DNA of 36,701 bases from Salaquimonas sp. (GTDB lineage Bacteria; Pseudomonadota; Alphaproteobacteria; Rhizobiales; Rhizobiaceae): the NCBI GenBank assembly GCA_028289365.1, contig JANQQM010000069.1, positions 1 to 36,701 of the forward strand, written 5' to 3'. Within the stretch, counting starts at the first letter, position 1. Each line of letters opens with the position of its first letter. Of this stretch, positions 17,797 to 26,372 are shown one piece after another. The notes below the pieces were generated by a model. That model made no database searches. It worked only from the letters and a program-made list of their open reading frames with translations, and was not told the origin of the DNA. Both the position numbers and the translations under genes were made by a program.

Positions 17797-18974
17797 CCCA
17801 AATCCGAGAAGGCGTCTTCCAGCCGGTCCAGCGCTTCAACAATGCGCGAATGATGCGTGGCAATATTAAATCGGATGTGGTTTTCACCACCGGGACCGAA
17901 TTGCGGGCCCGGAGAAACGCCAATACGCGCCTTCTTGTTGATCCGATGCAGGACATCTTCAAATGTCAGTCCGGTTGCTGAAAAATCCGTCCAGGCGAGA
18001 AAGGTAGCTTCCAGATGCATGGCGCGGACACCAGGAATGGCGCGTGTGATCTGTTTGGCAAACAGGTCGCGATTGGTTTCAAGATAGGGAATGAGCGCAT
18101 CGAGCCAGGGGGCTCCGTGATTTTGTGCGGCCTGCGTGGCTGCCATTCCGAATCGGTTTGGCGATCCAGTTCCCGAAGCGCGCAGGCCTGCATCAATCTG
18201 TTGCTTTATTTTGGGGTTGGAAGCGATTGAAGCGCCGATTTTTGTGCCAGCAATATTGAATGTCTTGGTGGCACCACAGAGCGTTACCAGAAGGTCGCTT
18301 ACTTCTGGCGCTGCGACAGCAGTCGGGATGAAGGTGCTGCCCGGATAAATCAGGTCACCATGGATTTCATCCGAGACCAGGATGATATTCCGCTTGAGGC
18401 AAAAATCGGCGACTTCGCGCAGTTCTTCTACTGTCCAGACCCTGCCACCGGGATTTTGCGGCGAACAAAGCACGATGATGCGGGTGTTTTTCGGCATGTC
18501 GCGCGCAAGGCCCTCAACGTCCATCCGGTACCGCCCCTGTTCCTCGATCATGGGCTGGTTATGGACATTGCGGCCATTTGCGACGATCGTTTTTGCAAAC
18601 TCGTGATAGACCGGCGAGAAGATCGCGACAGTGTCGCCCGGATCACTGAACTTGTGGATTACGAGCGCAAGCGCAAACATGATCCCAGGAACCGGGGTCA
18701 GCCAATCAGGTTGCGCCTTCCAGCCATGGCGGGTGGCCAGCCAATCGCACTGCGCTTCGCGCCAAGTGTCGGGAATTCCGTAGTAGCCGAAAAATCCGCG
18801 TTTCGTTTCCTCGATTATTGCCTGTTTGACCACATCGGGTGCCGCGAAATCCATATCGGCAACCCACATTGCCAACCCGTCATCGGCATCGACCTTGCAG
18901 ACTTGGCTGAGGAAATCGCTCTTGGACGCGTGCGCATTTTTGATGTCCACTGGCGTATCGAAATCGAATGTCAT
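17793..18974 (-). CDS. patB: MalY/PatB-type PLP aminotransferase-fold C-S lyase (cystathionine beta-lyase)
   Basis: Fold-type I PLP enzyme of 393 residues, MalY/PatB subfamily, probably cleaving cystathionine to homocysteine, pyruvate and ammonia, or acting as a related cysteine-S-conjugate lyase. Diagnostic are the start [13 protein letters not shown], the [10 protein letters not shown] loop, D202 in [10 protein letters not shown] and the PLP lysine K237 in [11 protein letters not shown]. The C-terminal [13 protein letters not shown] carries the carboxylate-binding arginine. True aminotransferase activity is the less likely alternative. It lies 102 bases downstream of urtE on the same strand without an evident terminator, so some read-through from the urea transporter operon is possible. 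GGAGATTTTC precedes the ATG. Confidence 0.9.
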   Translation of the reverse strand: MTFDFDTPVDIKNAHASKSDFLSQVCKVDADDGLAMWVADMDFAAPDVVKQAIIEETKRGFFGYYGIPDTWREAQCDWLATRHGWKAQPDWLTPVPGIMFALALVIHKFSDPGDTVAIFSPVYHEFAKTIVANGRNVHNQPMIEEQGRYRMDVEGLARDMPKNTRIIVLCSPQNPGGRVWTVEELREVADFCLKRNIILVSDEIHGDLIYPGSTFIPTAVAAPEVSDLLVTLCGATKTFNIAGTKIGASIASNPKIKQQIDAGLRASGTGSPNRFGMAATQAAQNHGAPWLDALIPYLETNRDLFAKQITRAIPGVRAMHLEATFLAWTDFSATGLTFEDVLHRINKKARIGVSPGPQFGPGGENHIRFNIATHHSRIVEALDRLEDAFSDLG

Positions 18975-19076
18975 GAAAATCTCCGGCTAGTGGGCGGGTA
19001 ATAGCGGAGAATGGGGTTTGTCACAACAACAGGAGGTAATGAATTCCGATGCGAAGCAAATTGACTGCCGGGTGGT

Positions 19077-19772
19077 CTAGACCGTCAGGAATTTTTGGAC
19101 TTCCGGATCATCCAATGAGGCTGCAGCGCCGGAGTGAACAATCTCGCCGCGATCGAGAATGTAAACCTTGTCGGCCAGTTCACGGCAGAAATCGAGATAT
19201 TGTTCGACCAGCAGGATTGTTACGCCGGCACTTTCCTTGAGATATCGGATCGCGCGGCCAATATCCTTGATGATCGATGGCTGGATGCCTTCGGTCGGTT
19301 CATCAAGTACAAGCAGCTTCGGTCGCATCACCAATGCGCGTCCAATCGCGAGTTGTTGCTGCTGTCCGCCAGAAAGATCGCCGCCACGACGATCGAGCAT
19401 TTGTTCCAATACCGGGAAAAGTTCGAAGATGTGTTCCGGGATGGTTCTGTCAGAGCTTTTCAACGGGGCAAAACCGGTTTCGAGATTTTCCCTGACCGTA
19501 AGGAGGGGGAAGATTTCGCGGCCCTGTGGCACCAGGGAAATGCCCATGCGGGCTCTTTCATAGCTGGGCCTGGTTCCAAGTTTGATATCTTCAAACTCGA
19601 TATCTCCGGCTGACAGCTTGTGTTGGCCAACAATTGCCCGGATCAGGCTGGTCTTGCCGACACCGTTGCGCCCAAGCAGGCAGGTGATCTTGCCATCCTC
19701 GGCATCCAGTGAAACTCCGCGGAGCGCTTCGGCGGCGCCGTAATGCAGCCATGTATTGTGAACGCTTAGCAT
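19077..19772 (-). CDS. urtE: Urea ABC transporter ATP-binding protein UrtE
   Basis: LivF-like ATPase, 231 residues, the second of two ATPases powering urea uptake. Walker A GRNGVGKTS is at 34-42, the signature LSGGQ at 133-137 and Walker B LLVLDEP at 153-159. The switch position reads VEQ rather than VEH, as is common in LivF-type subunits. It is the last gene of urtABCDE and begins 3 bases after urtD, so translation is coupled. The UrtE assignment rests on gene order plus similarity to branched-chain amino-acid ATPases; alone it would be hard to tell from LivF. Confidence 0.94.
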   Translation of the reverse strand: MLSVHNTWLHYGAAEALRGVSLDAEDGKITCLLGRNGVGKTSLIRAIVGQHKLSAGDIEFEDIKLGTRPSYERARMGISLVPQGREIFPLLTVRENLETGFAPLKSSDRTIPEHIFELFPVLEQMLDRRGGDLSGGQQQQLAIGRALVMRPKLLVLDEPTEGIQPSIIKDIGRAIRYLKESAGVTILLVEQYLDFCRELADKVYILDRGEIVHSGAAASLDDPEVQKFLTV

Positions 19773-19775
19773 TTG

Positions 19776-20522
19776 TTATCGCCCCAAATAGACGTCGATT
19801 ACTTTTTGGTCGCTGCTGACATGATCAAGCGATCCTTCTGCGATCACCGATCCTTCGTGCAGGCAGGTCACCTTTACATCCAGATCGCGCACGAAATGCA
19901 TGTCATGTTCGACGACAATGACCGAATGGGTTTCGGCGATCTTTCGCAAGAGTTTGGCTGTTTCAGCGGTTTCGGCGTCGGTCATGCCGGCAACCGGTTC
20001 ATCGACCAAAAGTAGTTTTGGGTCCTGGGCCAGCAACATTCCGATTTCCAGCCACTGTTTCTGGCCATGGGAAAGGTTTGCCGCGAGGTCGTTTCGTCTA
20101 AAGGCCAGACGAATGGTTTCGAGAATTTCGTCGATACGCTGATTGTCTGGTTCGTTTGGCTGATAAAACAGTGCGGGCAGGCTGTTCCGGGTTCCCTTGA
20201 GCGACAGCAGGATGTTGTCTTCCACCGTCTGTGTCTCGAACACGGTGGGTTTTTGAAATTTGCGACCAATGCCGTACATGGCGATTTCGGCCTCGTCATG
20301 CTGGGTGAGGTCGATTTCGCCATCAAACAAGACCTTGCCTTCATCGGGTCTGGTCTTGCCGGTTATGATGTCCATCATGGTGGTCTTGCCGGCGCCATTG
20401 GGTCCGATGATCGCGCGCATTTCTCCCTGTTCGAGATAGAGCGACAGATCGTTGATCGCCTTGAACCGGTCAAAGGAAACCGAAACGCCGTCAAGATAGA
20501 GGAGGCTGGATGAAACCTGCAT
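19776..20522 (-). CDS. urtD: Urea ABC transporter ATP-binding protein UrtD
   Basis: LivG-like ATPase, 248 residues from ATG 20522. Walker A GPNGAGKTT is at 40-48, the signature LSHGQ at 150-154, Walker B LLLVDEP at 170-176 and a switch histidine is in VVEHDMHF. LSHGQKQWLEIGMLL is typical of UrtD. The frame stays open upstream to 20789, but that extension is the reverse frame of urtC and is not real. The chosen start leaves a 5-base gap after urtC. Confidence 0.95.
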   Translation of the reverse strand: MQVSSSLLYLDGVSVSFDRFKAINDLSLYLEQGEMRAIIGPNGAGKTTMMDIITGKTRPDEGKVLFDGEIDLTQHDEAEIAMYGIGRKFQKPTVFETQTVEDNILLSLKGTRNSLPALFYQPNEPDNQRIDEILETIRLAFRRNDLAANLSHGQKQWLEIGMLLAQDPKLLLVDEPVAGMTDAETAETAKLLRKIAETHSVIVVEHDMHFVRDLDVKVTCLHEGSVIAEGSLDHVSSDQKVIDVYLGR

Positions 20523-20527
20523 GGGGA

Positions 20528-21688
20528 TCACTCCGCCGGTTTGGCAATCGCCCCATCGGACGATTGCGGCTTGTTGGTCGTGATGTTTGGACGGCTGAAG
20601 TTTGAGAGTTTCTTCGCCAGGCCGACAATTCCCTTGGGCATAAACAGCGTTACAAAAATGAACAATCCACCGAGTGCGAAAAGCCAGAATTCCGGCAGGA
20701 CGCCGGTAAACCAACTCTTGCCTGCATTTACCAGAACTGCGCCAATGATCGGACCGATCAGGGTTCCGCGTCCGCCAACGGCCGTCCAAACGACTATCTC
20801 AATCGAGTTTGCTGGTGCGAACTCTCCAGGATTGATTATTCCGACCTGCGGAACGTAGAGCGCGCCGGCAATACCGGCGACGATTGCGGAGACGACAAAG
20901 GCGATGAGCTTTACCTTTTCCGGTCGATAACCCAGAAAACGGGTCCGGCTTTCGGCATCCCGGACCGCCTGGAGAATTTTGCCGTATTTCGAGCTCACCA
21001 TCGAAGAGATCAGGAGCAGGGCCAGCGCAAGGGTGAGCGCACTTGCCGCAAACAATGCCGCCCGCGTCTCGGGAGCTGCAATGTTGAAACCGAGGATATC
21101 CTTGAAATCCGTCAGGCCGTTATTGCCGCCAAATCCCATATCGTTCCTGAAGAACGCCAGCAGCAATGCATAGGTCATTGCCTGGGTGATGATGGACAGA
21201 TAAACGCCGGTTACGCGGGAGCGGAAGGCAAACCAGCCGAACACGAAGGCAAGCAGGCCGGGGACAAGCATTACCATCAGCGCGGCAAACCAAAACTGAT
21301 CAAACCCGTACCAGTACCAGGGCAGTTCCTGCCAGTTGAGGAAGACCATGAAATCGGGGAGTTCTGGATTTCCGTAGACGCCCCGCGCGCCGATCTGGCG
21401 CATCAGATACATGCCCATGGCATAGCCGCCCAAGGCAAAAAAAGCGCCGTGACCCAGTGACAGAATTCCGCAATAGCCCCAGACGAGGTCGAGTGCGAGT
21501 GCCAGAATCGCAAAGCAAAGATATTTGCCGAAGAGCGGCACCAGATGGTCGGGAACATGAAACGGGCTTGCCGGCGGGACGACGAGGTTCATGATCGGAA
21601 TGAGGATCGCGATCACGCATAACAAGCCAATCATGGTAAGGACGGAGCGAGACTGGATGCCGCCTTTGAGGAAGTGGGTGAGGATCAT
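20528..21688 (-). CDS. urtC: Urea ABC transporter permease UrtC
   Basis: LivM-like inner-membrane permease of 386 residues with about ten hydrophobic segments. DLVWGYCGILSLGHGAFFAL and, later, the GAVLVNAGKSWFTGVLPEFW stretch are characteristic of UrtC. The tail after about residue 355 is hydrophilic. Its ATG overlaps the urtB stop (ATGA, 21685-21688), giving coupled synthesis of the two permease halves. Confidence 0.95.
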   Translation of the reverse strand: MILTHFLKGGIQSRSVLTMIGLLCVIAILIPIMNLVVPPASPFHVPDHLVPLFGKYLCFAILALALDLVWGYCGILSLGHGAFFALGGYAMGMYLMRQIGARGVYGNPELPDFMVFLNWQELPWYWYGFDQFWFAALMVMLVPGLLAFVFGWFAFRSRVTGVYLSIITQAMTYALLLAFFRNDMGFGGNNGLTDFKDILGFNIAAPETRAALFAASALTLALALLLISSMVSSKYGKILQAVRDAESRTRFLGYRPEKVKLIAFVVSAIVAGIAGALYVPQVGIINPGEFAPANSIEIVVWTAVGGRGTLIGPIIGAVLVNAGKSWFTGVLPEFWLFALGGLFIFVTLFMPKGIVGLAKKLSNFSRPNITTNKPQSSDGAIAKPAE

Positions 21689-23298
21689 GCGTCAACCGCC
21701 CTTCCACGGATTGCGAAGAGGCCGCGGGGTCGTCTCTGTATGAACAGGATGATGAAGATCAGAACCAGGATCTTGGCGAGTACTGCGCCCGTATAGGGCT
21801 CAAGAAACTTGTTTGCCACGCCAAGCGACATGGCGCCGACCAGGGTTCCCCACAGATTGCCGACGCCGCCGAAGACGACAACCATGAAGCTGTCGATGAT
21901 GTAGCTTTGGCCCAGATTGGGCGAGACATTGTCAATCTGAGAGAGCGCGACGCCTGCCATTCCGGCAATGCCTGAACCAAGCGCAAAGGTCATGGCATCG
22001 ACCCAGTTTGTGCGGATGCCCATTGCAGACGCCATGCGCCGGTTTTGTGTTACGGCGCGCATTTGCAGGCCGAGGCTGGTCTTGTTCAGGATGATCATCA
22101 GGATGGCAAAAACCGCCAGAGAAAACACGATGATCCACAGACGGTTCCAGGTGATTGAAAGTTCACCGATCTCGAATGCGCCGGACATCCAGGAAGGGTT
22201 GCCGACTTCTCGGTTCGTTGGCCCGAATATGGTCCGAACCGTTTGCTGCAGGACCAGGGATACGCCCCAGGTTGCAAGTAATGTCTCCAACGGGCGGCCA
22301 TAAAGAAACCGGATGATCCCGCGTTCCATGCACAGGCCGACCAGGGCCGTCACCAGGAATGCAAGCGGCAGTGCAAGAAGGAGCGAATAATCGAAGAATG
22401 CAGGCGCGCTTTGGCGGAAAATTTCCTGGACTACGAAAGTCGTATAGGCGCCCAGCATGACCATTTCGCCATGGGCCATATTGATGACGCCCATGACGCC
22501 GAAGGTAATTGCCAGGCCGATGGCTGCGAGGAACAGGACCGAGCCCAGCGACAGTCCGTACCAGACATTCTGTCCGATTTCCCACAATTCCAGCCTGTCA
22601 TTGATGCGGGTGATGGCAGCTGCTGCAGCCTGTTTGGGCTCGCCCTCGGCGGACGCCTCAAATGCGGATAGCAGCGAAAGCGCTTCGCGATCGCCGCGCT
22701 CCTGGATAACGGAGATTGCCTCGATCATGGCGGCCGGATCATCAGTCGTGTTCAACACAATCGACGCGCGTGCCTGTTTCATCAAGGAAAGGATGCTGGC
22801 GTCTTCTTCTGCCGTAATAGCTTTTTCGAGTGCTTCCAGCTGACCTGCGTCGCTCGTATCGAATATGGTCTGCGCGGCGCTCCTGCGGATTTCGGCATCC
22901 TGCGCACGCAATGTCATACCGGATAGTGCCGCGGTGATGGCGCGACGCAGCGAGTTCTTGATCCTGATTTTCTTCAGTGATTTTCCGGCAGCTTCCGAAA
23001 TTGTTTCGCCGGTGACCGGATCGAGCAGATTGTCGCCACTGACAATGACGACCGAGTTATTTGATGGGTCTGTTTTCAGATTGCCTTCGCTGAGGGCACG
23101 TAAAGCGGGCGCGGCTTTCGGATCGCCCAATTCGCCCAGTTCGTCAATGATCTTTCCGACCTGCGAGAATCCCTTTGCGGTGGCAAATTTTTGAATGACG
23201 GTGCCGACTGAAGAATCCTGGGCGATCGATTGGCCCGCCAGGAAGAACAAAAGAATTACCAGGGAGAATATGGATCTCAGAACAACAGGTAGAGACAT
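21685..23298 (-). CDS. urtB: Urea ABC transporter permease UrtB with periplasmic N-terminal extension
   Basis: LivH-like permease of 537 residues. Residues 1-27 are a signal peptide (LVILLFFLAGQSIAQ). Residues about 28-235 form a soluble alpha-helical, HEAT-like region predicted to lie in the periplasm. The permease proper begins near 242 (IGQNVWYGLSLGSVLFLA, then VMGVINMAHGEMVMLGAYTT) and continues with the GTLVGAMSLGVANKFLEP stretch. The long N-terminal part is common in proteobacterial UrtB, absent from LivH, and its role is not established. It follows urtA after 82 bases that hold a GC-rich hairpin. Confidence 0.95.
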   Translation of the reverse strand: MSLPVVLRSIFSLVILLFFLAGQSIAQDSSVGTVIQKFATAKGFSQVGKIIDELGELGDPKAAPALRALSEGNLKTDPSNNSVVIVSGDNLLDPVTGETISEAAGKSLKKIRIKNSLRRAITAALSGMTLRAQDAEIRRSAAQTIFDTSDAGQLEALEKAITAEEDASILSLMKQARASIVLNTTDDPAAMIEAISVIQERGDREALSLLSAFEASAEGEPKQAAAAAITRINDRLELWEIGQNVWYGLSLGSVLFLAAIGLAITFGVMGVINMAHGEMVMLGAYTTFVVQEIFRQSAPAFFDYSLLLALPLAFLVTALVGLCMERGIIRFLYGRPLETLLATWGVSLVLQQTVRTIFGPTNREVGNPSWMSGAFEIGELSITWNRLWIIVFSLAVFAILMIILNKTSLGLQMRAVTQNRRMASAMGIRTNWVDAMTFALGSGIAGMAGVALSQIDNVSPNLGQSYIIDSFMVVVFGGVGNLWGTLVGAMSLGVANKFLEPYTGAVLAKILVLIFIILFIQRRPRGLFAIRGRAVDA

Positions 23299-23339
23299 TT
23301 GTGGGTTCGCCAGCTGTTTGAATTATTGAGTAAAATTAG

Positions 23340-23370
23340 GGCCGGGCGAACCCTGGTTATCCGCCCGGCC
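23340..23370 (-). terminator. Intercistronic GC-rich hairpin between urtA and urtB
   Basis: On the minus strand GGCCGGGCG pairs perfectly with CGCCCGGCC, followed by CTAATTTTACT. It starts 10 bases after the urtA stop. It is best read as a partial terminator or 3'-end stabiliser that makes urtA mRNA more abundant than that of the permease genes. Confidence 0.65.
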
Positions 23371-23380
23371 GGTTTTCAGG

Positions 23381-24673
23381 TCAGGAGCCTTTGCCGCCGC
23401 ATTTGCCGCTTTCGACATTGAAGTTGCCGCAGGACATTGGCTTGCGCCAATCTGCAATCAGGTCCTTGGAATCTGGCAGGTAATCCGACCAGGCATCGCC
23501 AACAACGAGGCCAGGCGTTTCGAACACGGTTTCGAACTGACCGTCTTCCTGGATTTCACCGATCAGGACCGGTTTAGTGATGTGGTGGTTCGGCATCATC
23601 GCAGAATAGCCGCCGGTCAAATTGGGTACCGATACGCCGACGATTGCATCAATGACTGCGTCCGGATCGGTGGTGCCAGCTTTCTCGACTGCCTTGACCC
23701 ACATGTTGAAGCCAATGTAGTGGGCTTCCATTGGATCATTGGTCACGCGGTCTTCGTCGCCAATGAATGCCTTCCAGGTTTCGATGAATTCGGCGTTAGC
23801 GTCGTTCTCGACGGATTGGAAGTAGTTCCAGGCGGCCAGATGGCCCACGAGCGGTCCGGTGTCCAGGCCTGCAAGCTCTTCCTCGCCGACGGAAAATGCA
23901 ACGACGGGAATGTCTTCAGCCTTCACGCCTGCATTTGCCAATTCCTTGTAGAACGGAACGTTGGCATCACCATTGATGGTCGACACGACCGCAGTTTTCT
24001 TGCCTGCGGATCCGAAGCCCTTGATGTCGGAAACAATTGTCTGCCAGTCGGAATGACCGAATGGCGTGTAATTGATCATGATGTCTTCTTCCGCGACACC
24101 CTTGGACTTGAGGTATGCTTCGAGGATCTTGTTGGTTGTTCTCGGATAGACATAGTCGGTACCGGCAAGAACCCAGCGCTCAACGCCTTCCTCATTCATC
24201 AAGTAATCAACAGCAGGGATCGCCTGCTGATTTGGCGCGGCGCCGGTGTAGAACACGTTGCGCTGACTTTCTTCGCCCTCATATTGGACCGGGTAGAACA
24301 GCAGAGAGTTGAGTTCTTCGAAGACCGGCAGAACAGATTTTCTGGAGACTGAAGTCCAGCAACCGAATACCGCGTCGACTTCCTCACCAGAAATCAGTTC
24401 GCGGGCTTTCTCGGCAAAGAGCGGCCAGTCGGAAGCCGGATCAACGACGACGGCCTCAAGCTTCTTGCCCAGGACGCCACCTTTCTTGTTCTGCTCCTCG
24501 ATCAGCATCAACATGACGTCTTTCAGCGTCGTCTCGGAAATTGCCATTGTTCCCGACAGCGAATGAAGAATACCGACCTTGATCGTTTCTTCGGCATTCG
24601 CAGGTAGTGCGGTTGCGGCGCTCATCAGCGCTGCGACCGCAGTCATTTTCATTTTGTAAGATAAACCAGTCAT
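23381..24673 (-). CDS. urtA: Urea ABC transporter substrate-binding protein UrtA
   Basis: Periplasmic binding protein of the type I leucine-binding fold, 430 residues. The signal peptide is residues 1-27 (MTGLSYKMK, then hydrophobic, ALPANA/EET). KVGILHSLSGTMAISET and VVDPASDWPLFAEKARELI are typical of UrtA/FmdD rather than LivK. ATG 24673 follows CGGAGGTAAGA, an excellent ribosome site with 5-base spacing; the frame upstream to 24700 lacks one. It is the first gene of the operon and sits 39 bases after a sigma-54 promoter. Confidence 0.96.
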   Translation of the reverse strand: MTGLSYKMKMTAVAALMSAATALPANAEETIKVGILHSLSGTMAISETTLKDVMLMLIEEQNKKGGVLGKKLEAVVVDPASDWPLFAEKARELISGEEVDAVFGCWTSVSRKSVLPVFEELNSLLFYPVQYEGEESQRNVFYTGAAPNQQAIPAVDYLMNEEGVERWVLAGTDYVYPRTTNKILEAYLKSKGVAEEDIMINYTPFGHSDWQTIVSDIKGFGSAGKKTAVVSTINGDANVPFYKELANAGVKAEDIPVVAFSVGEEELAGLDTGPLVGHLAAWNYFQSVENDANAEFIETWKAFIGDEDRVTNDPMEAHYIGFNMWVKAVEKAGTTDPDAVIDAIVGVSVPNLTGGYSAMMPNHHITKPVLIGEIQEDGQFETVFETPGLVVGDAWSDYLPDSKDLIADWRKPMSCGNFNVESGKCGGKGS

Positions 24674-24685
24674 TCTTACCTCCGA

Positions 24686-24709
24686 CAGGTTTGTTTGCAC
24701 CGCACAAAT
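24686..24709. repeat. Direct repeat copy A (near urtA transcription start)
   Basis: The 24 bases begin CAGGTTTGTTTGCACC and end GCACAAAT. They match copy B at 24966-24986 except for one missing T and two missing bases (GC). Copy A covers the predicted urtA transcription start and leader. Each copy also has internal dyad symmetry (TTTGT...ACAAA). Confidence 0.55.
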
Positions 24710-24711
24710 TT

Positions 24712-24729
24712 AAGCAATGAGCGTGCCAA
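24712..24729 (-). promoter_or_regulatory. Sigma-54 (RpoN) promoter of urtABCDE
   Basis: The minus strand reads TTGGCACGCTCATTGCT, an essentially perfect -24/-12 element: TGGCAC, five bases, TTGC, with GG and GC exactly 12 bases apart. The predicted start site is near 24702, leaving a leader of about 29 bases that contains the GGAGG ribosome site of urtA. RpoN promoters need an activator; for urea transport NtrC is the expected one (inference). Confidence 0.88.
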
Positions 24730-24965
24730 TCTTTGCGGAACTGAAATAAATGCCGAATTAGTGCAGTTTAATCAGTCAGTTAAGAGATGTTTGCATAGGA
24801 ATCAGTGTTATGAATTTTGCCAACTAACCCGAAAAATGATTAAAAATTGGCCATAAAGGAACCGATGACTATTAATTAGGCAACTGCCTAGCTGATATTA
24901 GAGAAGCATAATTTTATTGGATAGCTGGCCAAACTAGGCCTAAATTGTTGGTGCTGCATTTGCGG

Positions 24966-24986
24966 CAGGTTGTTTGCACCACAAAT
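24966..24986. repeat. Direct repeat copy B (near xylA 3' end)
   Basis: CAGGTTGTTTGCACC followed by ACAAAT, the partner of copy A 280 bases away. It overlaps the NtrC-like sequence GCACCA-CAAA-TGG (24976-24988), which matches the consensus GCACCA-N4-TGGTGC in the first half and in the TGG of the second. Confidence 0.5.
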
Positions 24987-24990
24987 GGCC

Positions 24991-25019
24991 TGGGCGCCGT
25001 GACTTCGTCACTGCGCCCA
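24991..25019 (-). terminator. Hairpin downstream of xylA
   Basis: TGGGCGC and GCGCCCA, one mismatch, then GTGAC and GTCAC around a three-base loop: a stable stem of 7 plus 5 pairs, 29 bases past the xylA stop. There is no U run on either side, so it may be a 3'-end stabiliser or part of a factor-dependent terminator rather than a classic intrinsic one. Confidence 0.55.
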
Positions 25020-25048
25020 AATTTGTCTTCACAATAGTAATTTCTCGG

Positions 25049-26371
25049 TCAGAGAAAACGGTTGACCACGTTTTCCAGATATTCCTGTTTCCCGGAAACG
25101 GGATCCGGATTGACGTCGGCAGCTTCCACATAGGCAGCGATGTCATCCAGCGAGTAGGTGCCGTCGAGCATTTTCATCGCTTCGGGGTTTGACCAGCCGG
25201 CATAGCGGTCCTTAACGAAATTACTGAGAGCGGCTTCTTCATACATCGCAGCGGCGGCCTTGAACCCGCGAGCGCAGCAATCCATCCCACCAATATGGGC
25301 AAGCAGTAGATCTTCGGGGTCAAGCGACTGCCGGCGAAGCTTGGCGTCGAAGTTTGTACCGCCCGTCGTGAAGCCGCCGGCCTTGATTATTTCATAAAAA
25401 GCAAGCGCCATTTCGGGCACATTGTTTGGGAACTGGTCGGTATCCCAGCCGGACTGGTAATCGTTGCGGTTCATGTCTATCGAGCCGAAAATTCCCAATG
25501 CGCCAGCCATGGCCAGTTCGTGCTCAAAGGAGTGACCGGCTAGAATTGCATGGCCCTGCTCGATGTTTACACGCACTTCATTTTCAAGGCAGTGCCGTCT
25601 CAAAAAACCGTATACCGTGGCGACGTCATAATCATATTGATGTTTGGTTGGTTCCTGTGGCTTGGGCTCAATGAGGATCGTACCTTTGAAACCGATCTTG
25701 TGCTTGTATTCGACCACCAGATTGATGAACCGGCCGAGTTGCTGATCCTCGCGGGCAAGGTCCGTGTTCAGGAGCGTTTCATAACCTTCCCGGCCGCCCC
25801 AAAGAACATAGTTTTCCCCTCCCAGCCTGTTGGTAGCATCAATGCAGGTTTTGACCGTCGCAGCAGCATAGGCAAACACGTCCGGATCGGGATTGGTTGC
25901 GGCACCGGACATGAAGCGTCGATTGGAAAACAAATTGGCGGTCCCCCAAAGCAGCTTCATGCCGGTTTCGGATTGTTTCTGTTCAAAGTAGTCGACGATC
26001 TCGTTCAGGTTTTTCGTGTTCTCGGCAAAGTTTGAACCTTCGGGGCGAACGTCGGCATCATGAAAGCAATAGAACGGAACGCCGAGTGCGGTGAACATTT
26101 CGAAGGCTACGTCTGCCTTGAGTTTCGCTGCCTGCATGCCATCTGAAATCCGGTCCGGGAACCATGGCCGGTCGAAGGTTTGGCCACCAAACGGGTCGCC
26201 GCCGGGCCAGGCAAAATTGTGCCAATAGCAAACCGCAAAGCGAAGGTGATCCTCCATGCGTTTGCCCATCACAATTTCATCGGGATCGTAATGATGGAAT
26301 GCAAGCATGTTCTGAGAATCTGCACCTTCAAAGGGGATTTTGGTGATGTCACCGAAGAAACCTGTCGTCAT
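25049..26371 (-). CDS. xylA: Xylose isomerase
   Basis: Cytosolic metal-dependent TIM-barrel enzyme converting D-xylose to D-xylulose, 440 residues, class II length. The catalytic [10 protein letters not shown] (H104, D107), [15 protein letters not shown], the metal-binding [16 protein letters not shown] and the later [17 protein letters not shown] and GSIDMNRND segments are all intact. It starts one base after the xylB stop, so it is last in the unit xylF-xylH-xylG-xylB-xylA. Confidence 0.97.
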   Translation of the reverse strand: MTTGFFGDITKIPFEGADSQNMLAFHHYDPDEIVMGKRMEDHLRFAVCYWHNFAWPGGDPFGGQTFDRPWFPDRISDGMQAAKLKADVAFEMFTALGVPFYCFHDADVRPEGSNFAENTKNLNEIVDYFEQKQSETGMKLLWGTANLFSNRRFMSGAATNPDPDVFAYAAATVKTCIDATNRLGGENYVLWGGREGYETLLNTDLAREDQQLGRFINLVVEYKHKIGFKGTILIEPKPQEPTKHQYDYDVATVYGFLRRHCLENEVRVNIEQGHAILAGHSFEHELAMAGALGIFGSIDMNRNDYQSGWDTDQFPNNVPEMALAFYEIIKAGGFTTGGTNFDAKLRRQSLDPEDLLLAHIGGMDCCARGFKAAAAMYEEAALSNFVKDRYAGWSNPEAMKMLDGTYSLDDIAAYVEAADVNPDPVSGKQEYLENVVNRFL

Positions 26372-26372
26372 T

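Larger units (their letters stand above)
24674..25048. other. Intergenic region between xylA end and urtA start
   Basis: This 375-base AT-rich region carries the sigma-54 promoter of urtA, a xylA 3' hairpin, the palindromes TAGGCAACTGCCTA (24877-24890) and TAGGCCTA (24935-24942), NtrC-like half-sites TGGTGC (24949-24954) and GCACCA (24976-24981), and a near-identical repeat at both ends (24686-24709 and 24966-24986). No gene was found in it. Confidence 0.6.

Noticed and set aside
19038-19079. Plus-strand AGGAGGTAATG opening a 13-codon frame after urtE
   Set aside because: The Shine-Dalgarno-like bases touch the ATG, leaving no spacing, and no gene follows on that strand; taken as chance.
20523-20789. 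N-terminal extension of the urtD frame
   Set aside because: It runs inside urtC in another frame and its sequence is unlike any ATPase N-terminus; the start at 20522 has normal spacing to urtC.
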